DNA of 15,876 nt from Oscillospiraceae bacterium (GCA_900752625.1 CAADWC010000003.1:1-15876), one strand, 5' to 3'. Shown: positions 5,666 through 13,790, counted from the first letter of the stretch. Program-made: numbers and translations. Notes: generated by a model from the letters alone, not told the origin.

Positions 5666-7089
5666 GTTACCTTTATAGAGGTTCTTTTGAAAATGCTAAG
5701 ATCAGCGGAGAAATGGAGGCATACCGTGAAAGTCAGATGGAAAATATCCGCTGTAAAAATGCGATAGAAAAAGCTATTGCGAATGATTTTGACGGCTTTT
5801 ATTTAGATGACAAAGGAGTAAAAAAAGTGCTTGCCGATTTTGGTTACGACCGCACAATGTGGGTGCTTGCCGCAAGCATTCTTAATAAGAAAGATGACGG
5901 TCGTTTCTCACACGAGAACAAGGAGTGGGCAAATTCAGTCATTCCGAGTTATCTTCCCCAAAAAGAAATACGGGAATACGGTGTGGATTCCCATCCTGCC
6001 GTGCTTAACGGCTTTATCGATGAGGTAAGAAAAGAGTATAACAAGCTCGGACTTGTAGGAGAAAAACAGTGCGTCCGGTCCAATGAACCGCAGGATTACG
6101 AAAGAAAGCTGTTGATCCTCAAGCCCGAAATCCTTAACGAACAGTTCAAGGACCCCATAAATCAGTATTTTTACGCAACAGGCGGTTTTGGCTGCAATCC
6201 CGAAAAATCGGCCAAAAAGGTATTCGGGCAGTTCCTTGCGGACGGCGAGAAAGCACAATTCTACCGTGAGGATTTCTGCGGAGTTGCGGACTATGAGCAG
6301 CTTCCGAGATGGGCGGTTGAACGGCTTGAACAGATCGAGGCTCCGCAGATGAAGATCAGGATTTTTCAGATCGACCATGAAAAGGACCGTAATAGGCTCG
6401 CTTTTATGAATTACGACTACACGCAATCGCACGGCGGTGTAAAAGCTGAGAATTACCGTCAGATTTACGGCGGTACGGTGACCTGTGACAGCCTTGAAAG
6501 TGTTTTCGCCCTTTGCAATTCGGACAAAACACCTCCGGGATATCTCGGCGAGTCTATGTCTGTAGGCAATGTCATTGAAATCTGTGAAGGCAAAGACAAA
6601 GGCTTTTACTTCTGCGACAGCGTGGGATTTAAGCCGATAGACTTCGATATCGATAAAACAGATCATTCGGATATGATAAAAATTCTTATCGTGGAAAACG
6701 GCAAAGCTCCCTATCCTGCGGAAATTCGCCATGACATTCATGCCATGCAGTCGGTGGTCGGAGGATGTATCGAGCCGATATATTTTGAACCAAGGCAGGA
6801 CGCTATTGTCTGGTGCAACGATGAATTTCTGCTGAATGATTCCGCTCCCAACAGATTGGTGGGAAACTGCCGAGGTCAACACTGCGGTGCTGACCTTGTT
6901 TACGGTACTTTCTATGTGTCGGGCAACTGTCAGAACGAATACGGCGAGTGGGATAGCCGTTCGCTGACGGATAATCAGATCGAAAAATATACGGCTATGT
7001 TTGAAACTCCCGTAATCGTACTGGAGCAAGCAGAAGAAGAAACCGAGGATTTTTCTGAATCCGAAGAACCCGAAATATCAATGTCATAA
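5662..7089 (+). CDS. DUF3849 - YodL - DUF3846 multidomain protein
   Basis: A 475-residue protein with three recognisable regions, assigned from recall. About 1-130 is DUF3849 (MSYLYRGSFENAK, then FGYDRTMWVLAASI). About 145-225 is a stretch with LKPEILNEQF and YATGGFGCNP often found in ICE-encoded proteins of Firmicutes. About 230-330 is a YodL-like domain (KIRIFQIDHEKDRNRLAFM, then YRQIYGGTV). About 335-455 is DUF3846 (IKILIVENGKAPYPAEI, then IVWCNDEF and NRLVGNCRG). None has a proven activity that I know of; such proteins sit with antirestriction and single-strand-binding genes in conjugative elements, so a role in establishing incoming DNA is plausible. No signal peptide or membrane segment, so cytoplasmic. 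The tail is strongly acidic and ends EEPEISMS, resembling the end of the next protein. Confidence 0.85.
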   Translation: MSYLYRGSFENAKISGEMEAYRESQMENIRCKNAIEKAIANDFDGFYLDDKGVKKVLADFGYDRTMWVLAASILNKKDDGRFSHENKEWANSVIPSYLPQKEIREYGVDSHPAVLNGFIDEVRKEYNKLGLVGEKQCVRSNEPQDYERKLLILKPEILNEQFKDPINQYFYATGGFGCNPEKSAKKVFGQFLADGEKAQFYREDFCGVADYEQLPRWAVERLEQIEAPQMKIRIFQIDHEKDRNRLAFMNYDYTQSHGGVKAENYRQIYGGTVTCDSLESVFALCNSDKTPPGYLGESMSVGNVIEICEGKDKGFYFCDSVGFKPIDFDIDKTDHSDMIKILIVENGKAPYPAEIRHDIHAMQSVVGGCIEPIYFEPRQDAIVWCNDEFLLNDSAPNRLVGNCRGQHCGADLVYGTFYVSGNCQNEYGEWDSRSLTDNQIEKYTAMFETPVIVLEQAEEETEDFSESEEPEISMS

Positions 7090-7111
7090 AGAAAGGACAA
7101 GGTGATGCAAG

Positions 7112-7477
7112 ATGAAAATTTCAGCAACAATCAACAGATTGGTGGACAAGCCGGATTCGTCGGTAAAGGCGTTTGCGAGCGTGACGATGGACGGAATGTT
7201 CGCTGTTCACGGACTGAGAGTAATGGAAACCGAAAAAGGCAGATTCGTCAATATGCCGTCTACTTCGTACAAGGACAGTAACGGCGAAACAAAATACAAC
7301 AACACCTTTCACGCCATAACTAAGGCTGCGAGGAACGCGCTCAATCAGGCAGTTTTGAATGCCTACGATATCAAATTACAGCAGATTCAGCAGACTGAGA
7401 TCCAAGTGGAGAATATCCCCGACGAGGAAATGTCCGACGAGCCTGCAGATGAACCCGAACCGGAAATGTCTATGTAG
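7112..7477 (+). CDS. SpoVG family protein
   Basis: A 121-residue protein with the SpoVG fold over residues 1-90: MKISATINRL, then VKAFASVTMDGMFAVHGLRV, then GRFVNMPSTSYKDSNG and FHAITKAARNALNQAVL. SpoVG proteins bind nucleic acid and act as pleiotropic regulators; copies on ICEs are common and may regulate element genes. The ribosome site AAGGTGA (7099-7105) is 6 bases before the ATG, and the gene follows the previous one by 22 bases, so it is the last gene of the operon starting at 4545. The tail (about 105-121) is acidic and ends EPEMSM, echoing the previous protein. A weak hairpin CAAAG/CTTTG (7480-7494) follows; it is not a convincing terminator. Confidence 0.9.
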   Translation: MKISATINRLVDKPDSSVKAFASVTMDGMFAVHGLRVMETEKGRFVNMPSTSYKDSNGETKYNNTFHAITKAARNALNQAVLNAYDIKLQQIQQTEIQVENIPDEEMSDEPADEPEPEMSM

Positions 7478-7530
7478 TACAAAGATAGGCTTTGCAGTTT
7501 ATTGATTAGGTAGAAATTTTCTGAAATCAC

Positions 7531-7559
7531 TGGATTTTGCGTCGCTTTTATGCTATAGT
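7531..7559 (+). promoter_or_regulatory. Extended -10 promoter of the transglutaminase-like lipoprotein
   Basis: TGCTATAGT (7551-7559) is an extended -10 element (TGN then TATAGT). The best -35 at 17-base spacing is TGGATT (7531-7536), which is weak, as is common with extended -10 promoters. The start codon is about 30 bases downstream. Confidence 0.5.
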
Positions 7560-7589
7560 TAAAGAAACAAATTTATCGGGGTGAATGCA

Positions 7590-8549
7590 ATGAAAAAAGC
7601 GATAACGATCTTAGCTGTATGCAGTATGCTGCTGTCCGGCTGCGGACAGATAGACGACGCAGAATCCAAACCCGTCAATACTACGACAACTGTCGCCGAA
7701 AGCACGACTGACGCAGATACTACGGAACCATCATCGGCAAAAGAAGAAAAGGATACAAGCGAAGCCACGACTACTGCTTTAAAAACAAGTTCGCATACGG
7801 TATCCTCAGTTTCAAAGCCGACAGGTACCACAGCAACTACGACCAAGAAACCCGGTTCTTCAAATGTGAACGGCAATTCTAATCAGGTACAGAATAATAA
7901 CGGTCAAGGAAATAACCATCAGGAGAATAATCAGCCTGCACAGAATGATCCGCAGCCCGATAATTCGCCGTCCGATAATAACCAGAGCAATAACGGAACG
8001 GAGCAGAATAACCGACCGGCTGATAATAATCAGAATAATACCCCCTCGCCAACCGTTACCGCAGCAAAACCTACCGCAACAAAGCCCGTTACAGCTAAAC
8101 CGCAAACTACAACAACTCTAAAGCCACAGACTAAACCTTCTGCTCCGGAGCCGGATGATCGAGTAGTGGATGTGGACGCGCTTACAGATCAGGTATGGGC
8201 GTTTATTGAATACTATCCTATTGATTTTAATAATATGTATAAACAAGGTAAGACATTCGGAGGAAGCGATTTTGATAAAGCAGTCGCTATACTTGAATAT
8301 GCCAACAACCTTGGAGGACGAAATTGTATAGAATACGCATTAAACGCATATTTTCTGTATCAGGGCGCAGGATTGGAGTGCGCAATAACATTCGCTTCAC
8401 TAAACGAGTGGTACGGTCATGTTGCGAATGTGGTAAAAATAGACGGCACATGGTATGAATTCGACGCTTCGGCAAGAAAACACACGGACAATCTGTATTT
8501 CGTAGTTAAAGCGTTTGATATTTATGAAAACGAAATAATTGTAAAATGA
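7590..8549 (+). CDS. Lipoprotein with transglutaminase-like domain
   Basis: A 319-residue exported protein. The start is the ATG at 7590 with GGGGTGA 5 bases before; a GTG three codons upstream lies inside that site and is unlikely. Residues 1-18 are a lipoprotein signal ending LLSGC, with Cys18 lipidated and anchored in the membrane. Residues 25-95 are Thr/Ser/Lys-rich and 96-155 are a low-complexity Asn/Gln/Pro linker, followed by a Pro/Thr/Lys stretch to about 188: together a long flexible arm through the wall. Residues 195-319 are a transglutaminase-like domain with a Cys-His-Asp set: GGRNCIEYA (Cys246), WYGHVANVV (His277), WYEFDAS (Asp292). Members act as cysteine proteases or cross-linkers of protein or peptidoglycan. 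It directly precedes the surface adhesin and sortase genes, so it may process or cross-link that protein. The substrate is unknown. Confidence 0.85.
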   Translation: MKKAITILAVCSMLLSGCGQIDDAESKPVNTTTTVAESTTDADTTEPSSAKEEKDTSEATTTALKTSSHTVSSVSKPTGTTATTTKKPGSSNVNGNSNQVQNNNGQGNNHQENNQPAQNDPQPDNSPSDNNQSNNGTEQNNRPADNNQNNTPSPTVTAAKPTATKPVTAKPQTTTTLKPQTKPSAPEPDDRVVDVDALTDQVWAFIEYYPIDFNNMYKQGKTFGGSDFDKAVAILEYANNLGGRNCIEYALNAYFLYQGAGLECAITFASLNEWYGHVANVVKIDGTWYEFDASARKHTDNLYFVVKAFDIYENEIIVK

Positions 8550-8560
8550 CCTTATAGGTC
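8548..8560. promoter_or_regulatory. Small dyad between lipoprotein gene and terminator
   Basis: GACCT-TAT-AGGTC is a perfect 5-bp dyad overlapping the last bases of the lipoprotein gene. It may be an operator or a minor hairpin next to the terminator. Evidence is symmetry only. Confidence 0.3.
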
Positions 8561-8573
8561 GAAAGTATGAATC

Positions 8574-8600
8574 AGAGTCGAAGAAATTCGGCTCTTTTTT
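8574..8600 (+). terminator. Terminator (possible attenuator) before the surface protein gene
   Basis: A 9-bp stem AGAGTCGAA (8574-8582) / TTCGGCTCT (8587-8595), with one G-U pair and a stable GAAA loop, is followed by T (8595-8600). It is a textbook rho-independent terminator. The next ribosome site starts at about 8615, so there is no room for a promoter after it; downstream genes would need read-through, antitermination or a promoter inside the lipoprotein gene. Confidence 0.85.
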
Positions 8601-8632
8601 CTTTGCAAAAATGAAAAGGAGAAATGCAATAT

Positions 8633-9133
8633 ATGTTTAAATCAAAAGAAAAAAAGCAGAAATCAAGAGGATTTCTCAAGAAATTGAGCGCAGGGTTCAT
8701 GGCAGGACTCTGCGCTTTTTCTATGATTGGCTCATCTATGAGCGGAGTTATCACAGCGAGCGCGGCAAGTACGTCAACGGAAAATTCAGCATTCCCGTCA
8801 GCGGATACGGTGATCTCCAAGGCGGCAACATTGCTCGGTTCGCCCTACACCTTCGGAAACAAGGGGTATTGGTACGCATACAATCAGGGACAATACACGC
8901 CGCTGTCGGTACAAACAATAAACAACCTCGGCATCGACTGCTCCGGACTTGTGTATTACACGCTTACGCAGCTTGGATACAGCGCTTCGGGTTTCTCATG
9001 GAACAACCCTGTCCCCGTTGATACTGCTCACTGGCTGTCTGTAAATGAAAACTGCACTATCAGTTACGGTGGCGAAACCTCAAAAGTTGATGTTGAAAAG
9101 CAGAACATCAAGACCGCCGAGCGACCCTATTGA
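8633..9133 (+). CDS. Secreted NlpC/P60 peptidase part of the surface protein, ends at in-frame TGA
   Basis: A 166-residue frame that is the N-terminal part of a larger protein. A long signal peptide covers about 1-45: basic KSKEKKQKSRGFLKK, hydrophobic AGFMAGLCAFSMIGSSMSGV, cleavage near ITASA. From about residue 56 comes an NlpC/P60 cysteine peptidase domain: ADTVISKAATLLGSPYTFG, then IDCSGLVYYTL with catalytic Cys103. The frame stops at TGA 9131-9133, before the catalytic His, which appears in the same frame beyond it (GGIDHAWIYMG). Alone it would be an incomplete enzyme. ATG 8633 is chosen because GGAG (8618-8621) is only 2 bases from the other ATG at 8624. Such domains cut peptidoglycan stem peptides; here it probably helps the protein or the mating channel pass the wall (inference). 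Confidence 0.8.
   Translation: MFKSKEKKQKSRGFLKKLSAGFMAGLCAFSMIGSSMSGVITASAASTSTENSAFPSADTVISKAATLLGSPYTFGNKGYWYAYNQGQYTPLSVQTINNLGIDCSGLVYYTLTQLGYSASGFSWNNPVPVDTAHWLSVNENCTISYGGETSKVDVEKQNIKTAERPY
9131..9133 (+). other. Single in-frame TGA inside the NlpC/P60-SpaA surface protein
   Basis: Frame 8633-9130 and frame 9134-13015 are the same frame, separated only by this TGA. The sequence reads AERPY, stop, ECADGSTITPGSVVVAEN. The part right after the stop completes the peptidase domain, including the catalytic His. A one-base change from TGG (Trp) would explain it. Several other genes here end in TGA (3580, 4037, 5396, 5665, 8549, 13790), so TGA is a normal stop in this genome. Confidence 0.85.
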
Positions 9134-12100
9134 GAATGCGCGGACGGTTCCACCATCACTCCCGGCTCGGTAGTCGTTGCTGAAAATCCCGGCGGTATCG
9201 ACCACGCATGGATATATATGGGCGAGTTTGATTCGAGAAACGATGTGATAAGCTATCTGAAATCCATCGGCGTTTCCGAAAGCCTTATCACTTCCAAAAC
9301 AGTCGGCGACGGAACAGGAGACGGCGGAATTCACTGGCGAATCGAATCCAACGGCTCCGAGGGCGTTGTGATCAACAACAAGACCGACGGAAAGACGGCA
9401 ACCGCCTTGAATATGTCGGCATTCAGGATCACAAAGACAGATGTGAAATTTACCATAGAAAAGCGTGATGCAAATAATGATAAGATTATAGGGAAAAGCC
9501 CAATCGATAACTCAACAGCTGTCTACGGAATTTATTCTGATAAGGCTTGTACGAAAAAAGTCGGCGAAATTACTATTGGCTCAAACGGAAAAGGGTCAAT
9601 TTTGCTTCCGAATAGTACGTACTATGCCAAAGAATTGAAAGCGCCTACCGGTTATTCACTTGATCCTACCGTATATACAATATCCTCTGACAGAATTACT
9701 ACGGTTAAAGAATCACCCGAATACGGCAAAATTATTATCAACAAGACAGCCGAAGATGGAATAATCGCCAATAGAGAATTCAAGGTCGTAAATAATACCA
9801 CAGGCGAAAGCTGGACGAAGAAAACCAACAGCAAGGGGATTGCAGTGTTTGGTGATGATAATGACGAGCAGCTTTACGTTTATGATCTTTATGACACTAA
9901 AAAAATTTGCTCGTATACCATTTCCGAAATCAATGTAGATACAAGATATGAGATCCCCAAAGCGCAGAATGTCAGGCTTACCGACGGCGACGTTGATTTG
10001 ACTGTAAATGTGAATTTTGAAAACGATCTGATAAAGGGGTCGATCAAGATCAACAAGCAGTCGGAGGACGGAGAAAACGGCGACCGCACCTTTGAGATCA
10101 CAGGCAACGGCAAGACCTACACGATAAAAACAGGCGCCGACGGCGTGGCGATCCTCTCAGATATTCCGGTTTACGACGGCAATAACAAAAAGATTGTCTA
10201 CACGATTTCTGAGAAGAATGTGCCGATAAAATATGTGATTCCTGCCGATCAAACGGTCACGCTGACAGCGGACGCCACAGTGGATGTGGTCTTTGAAAAC
10301 GACCTCAAAAAATTCACTGCTGAAGTTGTGAAACAGGATGCGGAAACTGGTTCCGCACAAGGAGACGCGACCCTTGCTGGCGCAGTTTACGGTCTGTACA
10401 AAAACGGCGAGCTGGTGGACAGCTATACAACTGATGAAAACGGATATTTCAAGACAAGGGAGTATATCTGCGGCAATTATACGGTTCGGGAAATCAGTCC
10501 AAGCGAGGGCTATCTCCTTGATGAAACTGTATACCCTGTCGGCGCAGAGCCTGAGAATTACACGCTTGAGCACAATCTGATTTCCGTTGCCGTGACCGAG
10601 GATGTGGTCAAGGGCAATATTGCGATCATCAAGCATACGGGCGACGGCTCGACACAAATCGAAACGCCCGAAGTCGGCGCTGAATTTGAGGTTTATCTGA
10701 AATCCTCCGGTTCTTATGCAAACGCAAAGGATTCCGAAAAGGACTACCTTGTGTGCGATGAAAACGGCTTTGCGCAGACAAAGGACATGCCATACGGCGT
10801 TTACACTGTGCATCAGACAGTCGGCTGGGAAGGAACTGAGTTTATTGCTGATTTTGACGTATATATCAGCGAGAACGGACAGACCTACCGCTATCTTATC
10901 AACAATGCGGAGTTTGAAAGCTATGTGAAGGTGATAAAGGTCGATTCCGAAAGCGAAAATGTTATCCCTTACGAGGGCGCAGGCTTTGAGATCTATGATT
11001 CAAACGTTCAGAAGATCTCTATGATGTTTGCCTACCCGACGCCAACTACGATAGACACATTCTACACAAACAACGAGGGATATCTCATCACACCGGAAGT
11101 TCTTCCCTACGGCGAATATTATCTTGTTGAGGTTCAGGCTCCTGTGGGTTATGTTCTGGACAGCACGCCTGTTGCGTTTACAATTTCTGAGGAAATTTCA
11201 GAGGAAGAAAAAGCTCTTACAATTGTTAAGGTGACAAAGGAAAATACACCGCAGAAAGGCAAAATCAGCGTCCGGAAAACAGGAGATATTTTCAGAAGCG
11301 TGACAATGGCGTCCTCCGCTTACACCGACGAAAACGGCGCACTGACTGAGAATCCAACGACGTATACGCCTGTCTTTGAGAATGGCAATTTGTCTGATGC
11401 CGTTTATCAAATCATTGCCGCAGAAGATATCGCCACGCTTGACGGTACACTCAGAGCAAGCGCAGGCGACGTTGTGGCTGAAATTACAACCGATGAAAAC
11501 GGCTACGCGGAAAGCGATCTGCTTTATCTCGGCAAGTACGAAATCAAGGAGATTTCTGCACCGTTTGAGTATGTTCAGAATACGGAATCACAGTTTGTTG
11601 AACTGACCTATGCAGGACAGGAAATCGCAGTGCTTGATACCGTAAATACGTCATTTAACAATGATTATCAGGGCGTTGAAATCTCACTCTCTAAGGTCAT
11701 GGAAAACGACGAGCTGTTCAGCATCTACGGCGGGGACTGCTATACAAGCGTAAGATTCGGACTGTTTGCAGCAGAAGATATTACGGCGGCAGACGGCACT
11801 GTAATTCCTGCGGACGGTCTGATTTCAGAGGTTTCACTTGACGAAAATATGACCGCTGTAATTGCAGAGAAAATCCCATTCGGCAAGTACTATGTGCAGG
11901 AAATTGCCACCGATGAACACTATGTTCTCAACGGTGAAAAGTACCTTGTAAACTTCGAATATATGGGTCAGGAAGTAACTACAGTTTCTATTGACTGCGG
12001 TCAGTTTATGAACGAGCTCAAGCGCGGAAAAATCGAGGGAATCAAGGTAAACGAGAGCGACGAGCCTCTTGAAAATGCAGTATTTGGGTTGTTCAGAATA

Positions 12101-13015
12101 GACTGTACAGAGTTTGTTGAAAGCAATGCGATAATGACTGCAATCTCCAATGAAAACGGATATTTTGAGTTTGATAAAATTCCTTACGGCGAGTATGTTG
12201 TCAAGGAAATGGAAGCGCCCACGGGATATATTCTCAGCGATGAAAGCTATCCGGTAACTGTTTGCGAGGACGGAGAAACTATCACGATCCGTACAGTAAA
12301 CGAGCCTATTACCGTTGAAGTATCTAAGACTGATGTCTATGGTGAGGAGCTTATCGGAGCAGAGATGCAGCTTGAAAATGCTGACGGCGAAATCGTTGAC
12401 AAATGGATTTCAGACGACACAAATCACGTTGTTACCGGGCTTCCTGCCGGAGAGTATGTTCTAAAAGAAATTGCTGCTCCAGACGGATATGTGATCGCAG
12501 CCGACATTAAGTTTACAGTTGATATTTACGGAAATGTTGTCGTTGAAAATGTTGAAACAACAGCAACTTCGGAAAACGGTAATCCTCTCGTCGTAATGGT
12601 GGATGATACCACAAAGGTACAGATCTCAAAGCGTGATATAACCACGGATAAGGAGCTGCCCGGAGCAACGCTCCAGATCATTGATGAAAACGGAAATGTG
12701 ATCGAGGAGTGGATCTCCTCAAATAAAGCTCGCTTCATCGAGGGCAAGCTTATCGTCGGAAAAGAGTATACGCTCCGTGAAACCATTGCCCCCGAGGGTT
12801 ATGAGATCGCAAATGAGATCAGATTCACGGTAAATGCTGACGGCAGCGTAACTGAGGTGATCATGTACGACGAGCGCACGCCCGAAGTCAAGATTACAGA
12901 TACTCCGTATACAGGCGATAACCACAGTGATTTTGCGGCTTATGTAATGCTTGGAGCTGCAAGCGTGATCATTGCCGCCCTTATTATCACAAAGAAAGGA
13001 AAAAAGCATGAATAA
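9134..13015 (+). CDS. SpaA/Cna-B repeat surface adhesin with sortase signal (continuation after TGA)
   Basis: Open from 9134; the first ATG is at 9218 but lies inside the peptidase domain (HAWIYMGEF) with no ribosome site, so this is not an independent gene start. With the part before the TGA the protein would be 1460 residues. Residues 168-270 complete the NlpC/P60 domain, with His191. About eleven SpaA/prealbumin-like (Cna-B) domains follow, each ending in a version of the E-box strand such as KELKAPTGYSLD, VREISPSEGYLLD, VKEMEAPTGYILS, LKEIAAPDGYVIA or LRETIAPEGYEIA; the Glu there normally promotes Lys-Asn isopeptide bonds that stiffen pilus-like stalks. At the end come TPYTG (12902-12916), a hydrophobic helix AAYVMLGAASVIIAALII and the charged tail KKGKKHE: a cell-wall sorting signal with TPYTG in place of LPXTG. 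The sortase gene overlaps by 8 bases. Confidence 0.88.
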   Translation, partial: ECADGSTITPGSVVVAENPGGIDHAWIYMGEFDSRNDVISYLKSIGVSESLITSKTVGDGTGDGGIHWRIESNGSEGVVINNKTDGKTATALNMSAFRITKTDVKFTIEKRDANNDKIIGKSPIDNSTAVYGIYSDKACTKKVGEITIGSNGKGSILLPNSTYYAKELKAPTGYSLDPTVYTISSDRITTVKESPEYGKIIINKTAEDGIIANREFKVVNNTTGESWTKKTNSKGIAVFGDDNDEQLYVYDLYDTKKICSYTISEINVDTRYEIPKAQNVRLTDGDVDLTVNVNFENDLIKGSIKINKQSEDGENGDRTFEITGNGKTYTIKTGADGVAILSDIPVYDGNNKKIVYTISEKNVPIKYVIPADQTVTLTADATVDVVFENDLKKFTAEVVKQDAETGSAQGDATLAGAVYGLYKNGELVDSYTTDENGYFKTREYICGNYTVREISPSEGYLLDETVYPVGAEPENYTLEHNLISVAVTEDVVKGNIAIIKHTGDGSTQIETPEVGAEFEVYLKSSGSYANAKDSEKDYLVCDENGFAQTKDMPYGVYTVHQTVGWEGTEFIADFDVYISENGQTYRYLINNAEFESYVKVIKVDSESENVIPYEGAGFEIYDSNVQKISMMFAYPTPTTIDTFYTNNEGYLITPEVLPYGEYYLVEVQAPVGYVLDSTPVAFTISEEISEEEKALTIVKVTKENTPQKGKISVRKTGDIFRSVTMASSAYTDENGALTENPTTYTPVFENGNLSDAVYQIIAAEDIATLDGTLRASAGDVVAEITTDENGYAESDLLYLGKYEIKEISAPFEYVQNTESQFVELTYAGQEIAVLDTVNTSFNNDYQGVEISLSKVMENDELFSIYGGDCYTSVRFGLFAAEDITAADGTVIPADGLISEVSLDENMTAVIAEKIPFGKYYVQEIATDEHYVLNGEKYLVNFEYMGQEVTTVSIDCGQFMNELKRGKIEGIKVNESDEPLENAVFGLFRIDCTEFVESNAIMTAISNENGYFEFDKIPYGEYVVKEMEAPTGYILSDESYPVTVCEDGETITIRTVNEPITVEVSKTDVYGEELIGAEMQLENADGEIVDKWISDDTNHVVTGLPAGEYVLKEIAAPDGYVIAADIKFTVDIYGNVVVENVETTATSENGNPLVVMVDDTTKVQISKRDITTDKELPGATLQIIDENGNVIEEWISSNKARFIEGKLIVGKEYTLRETIAPEGYEIANEIRFTVNADGSVTEVIMYDERTPEVKITDTPYTGDNHSDFAAYVMLGAASVIIAALIITKKGKKHE
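12902..12916 (+). other. Sortase sorting motif TPYTG
   Basis: These codons give TPYTG, followed by DNHS, an 18-residue hydrophobic stretch and KKGKKHE. The layout is that of a cell-wall sorting signal, with the first position Thr instead of Leu. Class B sortases often accept non-LPXTG motifs such as [SNP]PXTG, and the gene directly downstream encodes a class B-type sortase. Confidence 0.75.
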
Positions 13016-13790
13016 AAAAGTTATTCGCACTATTGCGGCTGTGACTGCAGCCGCCCTCCTTTGCGGGGGGATTTATCTTCTTGTAAAAAACGATGTGGCT
13101 CAGAAAATCAACTGGCGTGATATTCTGATCTATGCTCCTGCCCCGATAGCGAGGGAAGGCCTTGATGAAGCGGTGAACAATGACTCCGAAAGACCGTCTG
13201 CCGACAGAGTTTCCGACGATACCAAAGAAGAACTGACCGAACAGGTCCGGCAGCTTTCCGCAGAGCATAGCGACGCAGTGGGATGGCTGTATATTCCCGG
13301 CACAAATATGAATTATCCCATCCTACAGGCTGAGGATAACCAATATTACTCTCACAGAGCGGCCGACGGCTCGTATTTGTATGCGGGTTCGCTGTTTATG
13401 GACTACAGAAATTCCTCGGATTTCAGCGATTTCAATTCGGTTGTCTACGGTCACAATATGCAAAACGGATCGATGTTCGCAGATATCCCGAATTACGAAA
13501 ACGAGGAATATTTCATGAACCACAGCTACGGCTGGCTGACCACTGAGGATGAAGTTTGGCTGATAGATTTCTTTGCGGTTGCGAGAACTGCTGACACAAG
13601 CGGACTTTATCTTGCAAATCCCGATTTCGAGGAATGGGATAATCAGCTCAGAAATTGTGCGAGCATTTACAAGGAGATCGGAATTTGCGCTGATGATAAT
13701 CTGATCACGCTTTCAACCTGCACCTCCGCAGAGGGTAACGATCGGACGATTCTGGCGGGAAAAATTATTGAGGAAGGTGATGCGGAATGA
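13008..13790 (+). CDS. srtB: Class B sortase
   Basis: A 260-residue membrane-anchored transpeptidase that cleaves a sorting motif between Thr and Gly and joins the protein to peptidoglycan. An N-terminal anchor covers about 5-26 (IRTIAAVTAAALLCGGIYLLV). The catalytic domain starts near residue 85: VGWLYIPGTNMNYPIL, then NSVVYGHNM with His149, LITLSTCTS with Cys238 and GNDRTILAGKI with Arg246; all three catalytic residues are present. Length and motifs fit class B. ATG 13008 lies 8 bases inside the end of the adhesin gene, with AAAGGA (12995-13000) 7 bases before it; the earlier in-frame start has no ribosome site. The DUF3852 gene begins at its stop codon (ATGA). The immediate neighbour with TPYTG is its likely substrate, so this is a dedicated sortase-substrate pair. 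Confidence 0.93.
   Translation: MNKKVIRTIAAVTAAALLCGGIYLLVKNDVAQKINWRDILIYAPAPIAREGLDEAVNNDSERPSADRVSDDTKEELTEQVRQLSAEHSDAVGWLYIPGTNMNYPILQAEDNQYYSHRAADGSYLYAGSLFMDYRNSSDFSDFNSVVYGHNMQNGSMFADIPNYENEEYFMNHSYGWLTTEDEVWLIDFFAVARTADTSGLYLANPDFEEWDNQLRNCASIYKEIGICADDNLITLSTCTSAEGNDRTILAGKIIEEGDAE

Noticed and set aside
5935..7029. Long minus-strand frame opposite the DUF3849 protein
   Set aside because: It is the shadow of a well-recognised plus-strand gene; no start signal or domain is seen.
7860..8105. AT-rich repeated GATAATAATCAG-like stretch as a DNA repeat or CRISPR
   Set aside because: It is the low-complexity Asn/Gln/Pro linker of the lipoprotein; units are irregular and in frame, with no spacers.
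9131..9133. Genome-wide reassignment of TGA
   Set aside because: Several clear genes in the window end in TGA with the next gene overlapping as ATGA (5396, 5665, 13790), so TGA is a stop here.
9131..9180. Selenocysteine insertion at the TGA
   Set aside because: The bases after the TGA form only a weak GGA-CGGT-TCC stem, not a convincing bacterial SECIS, and the position is not a catalytic one. Trp to stop is simpler.
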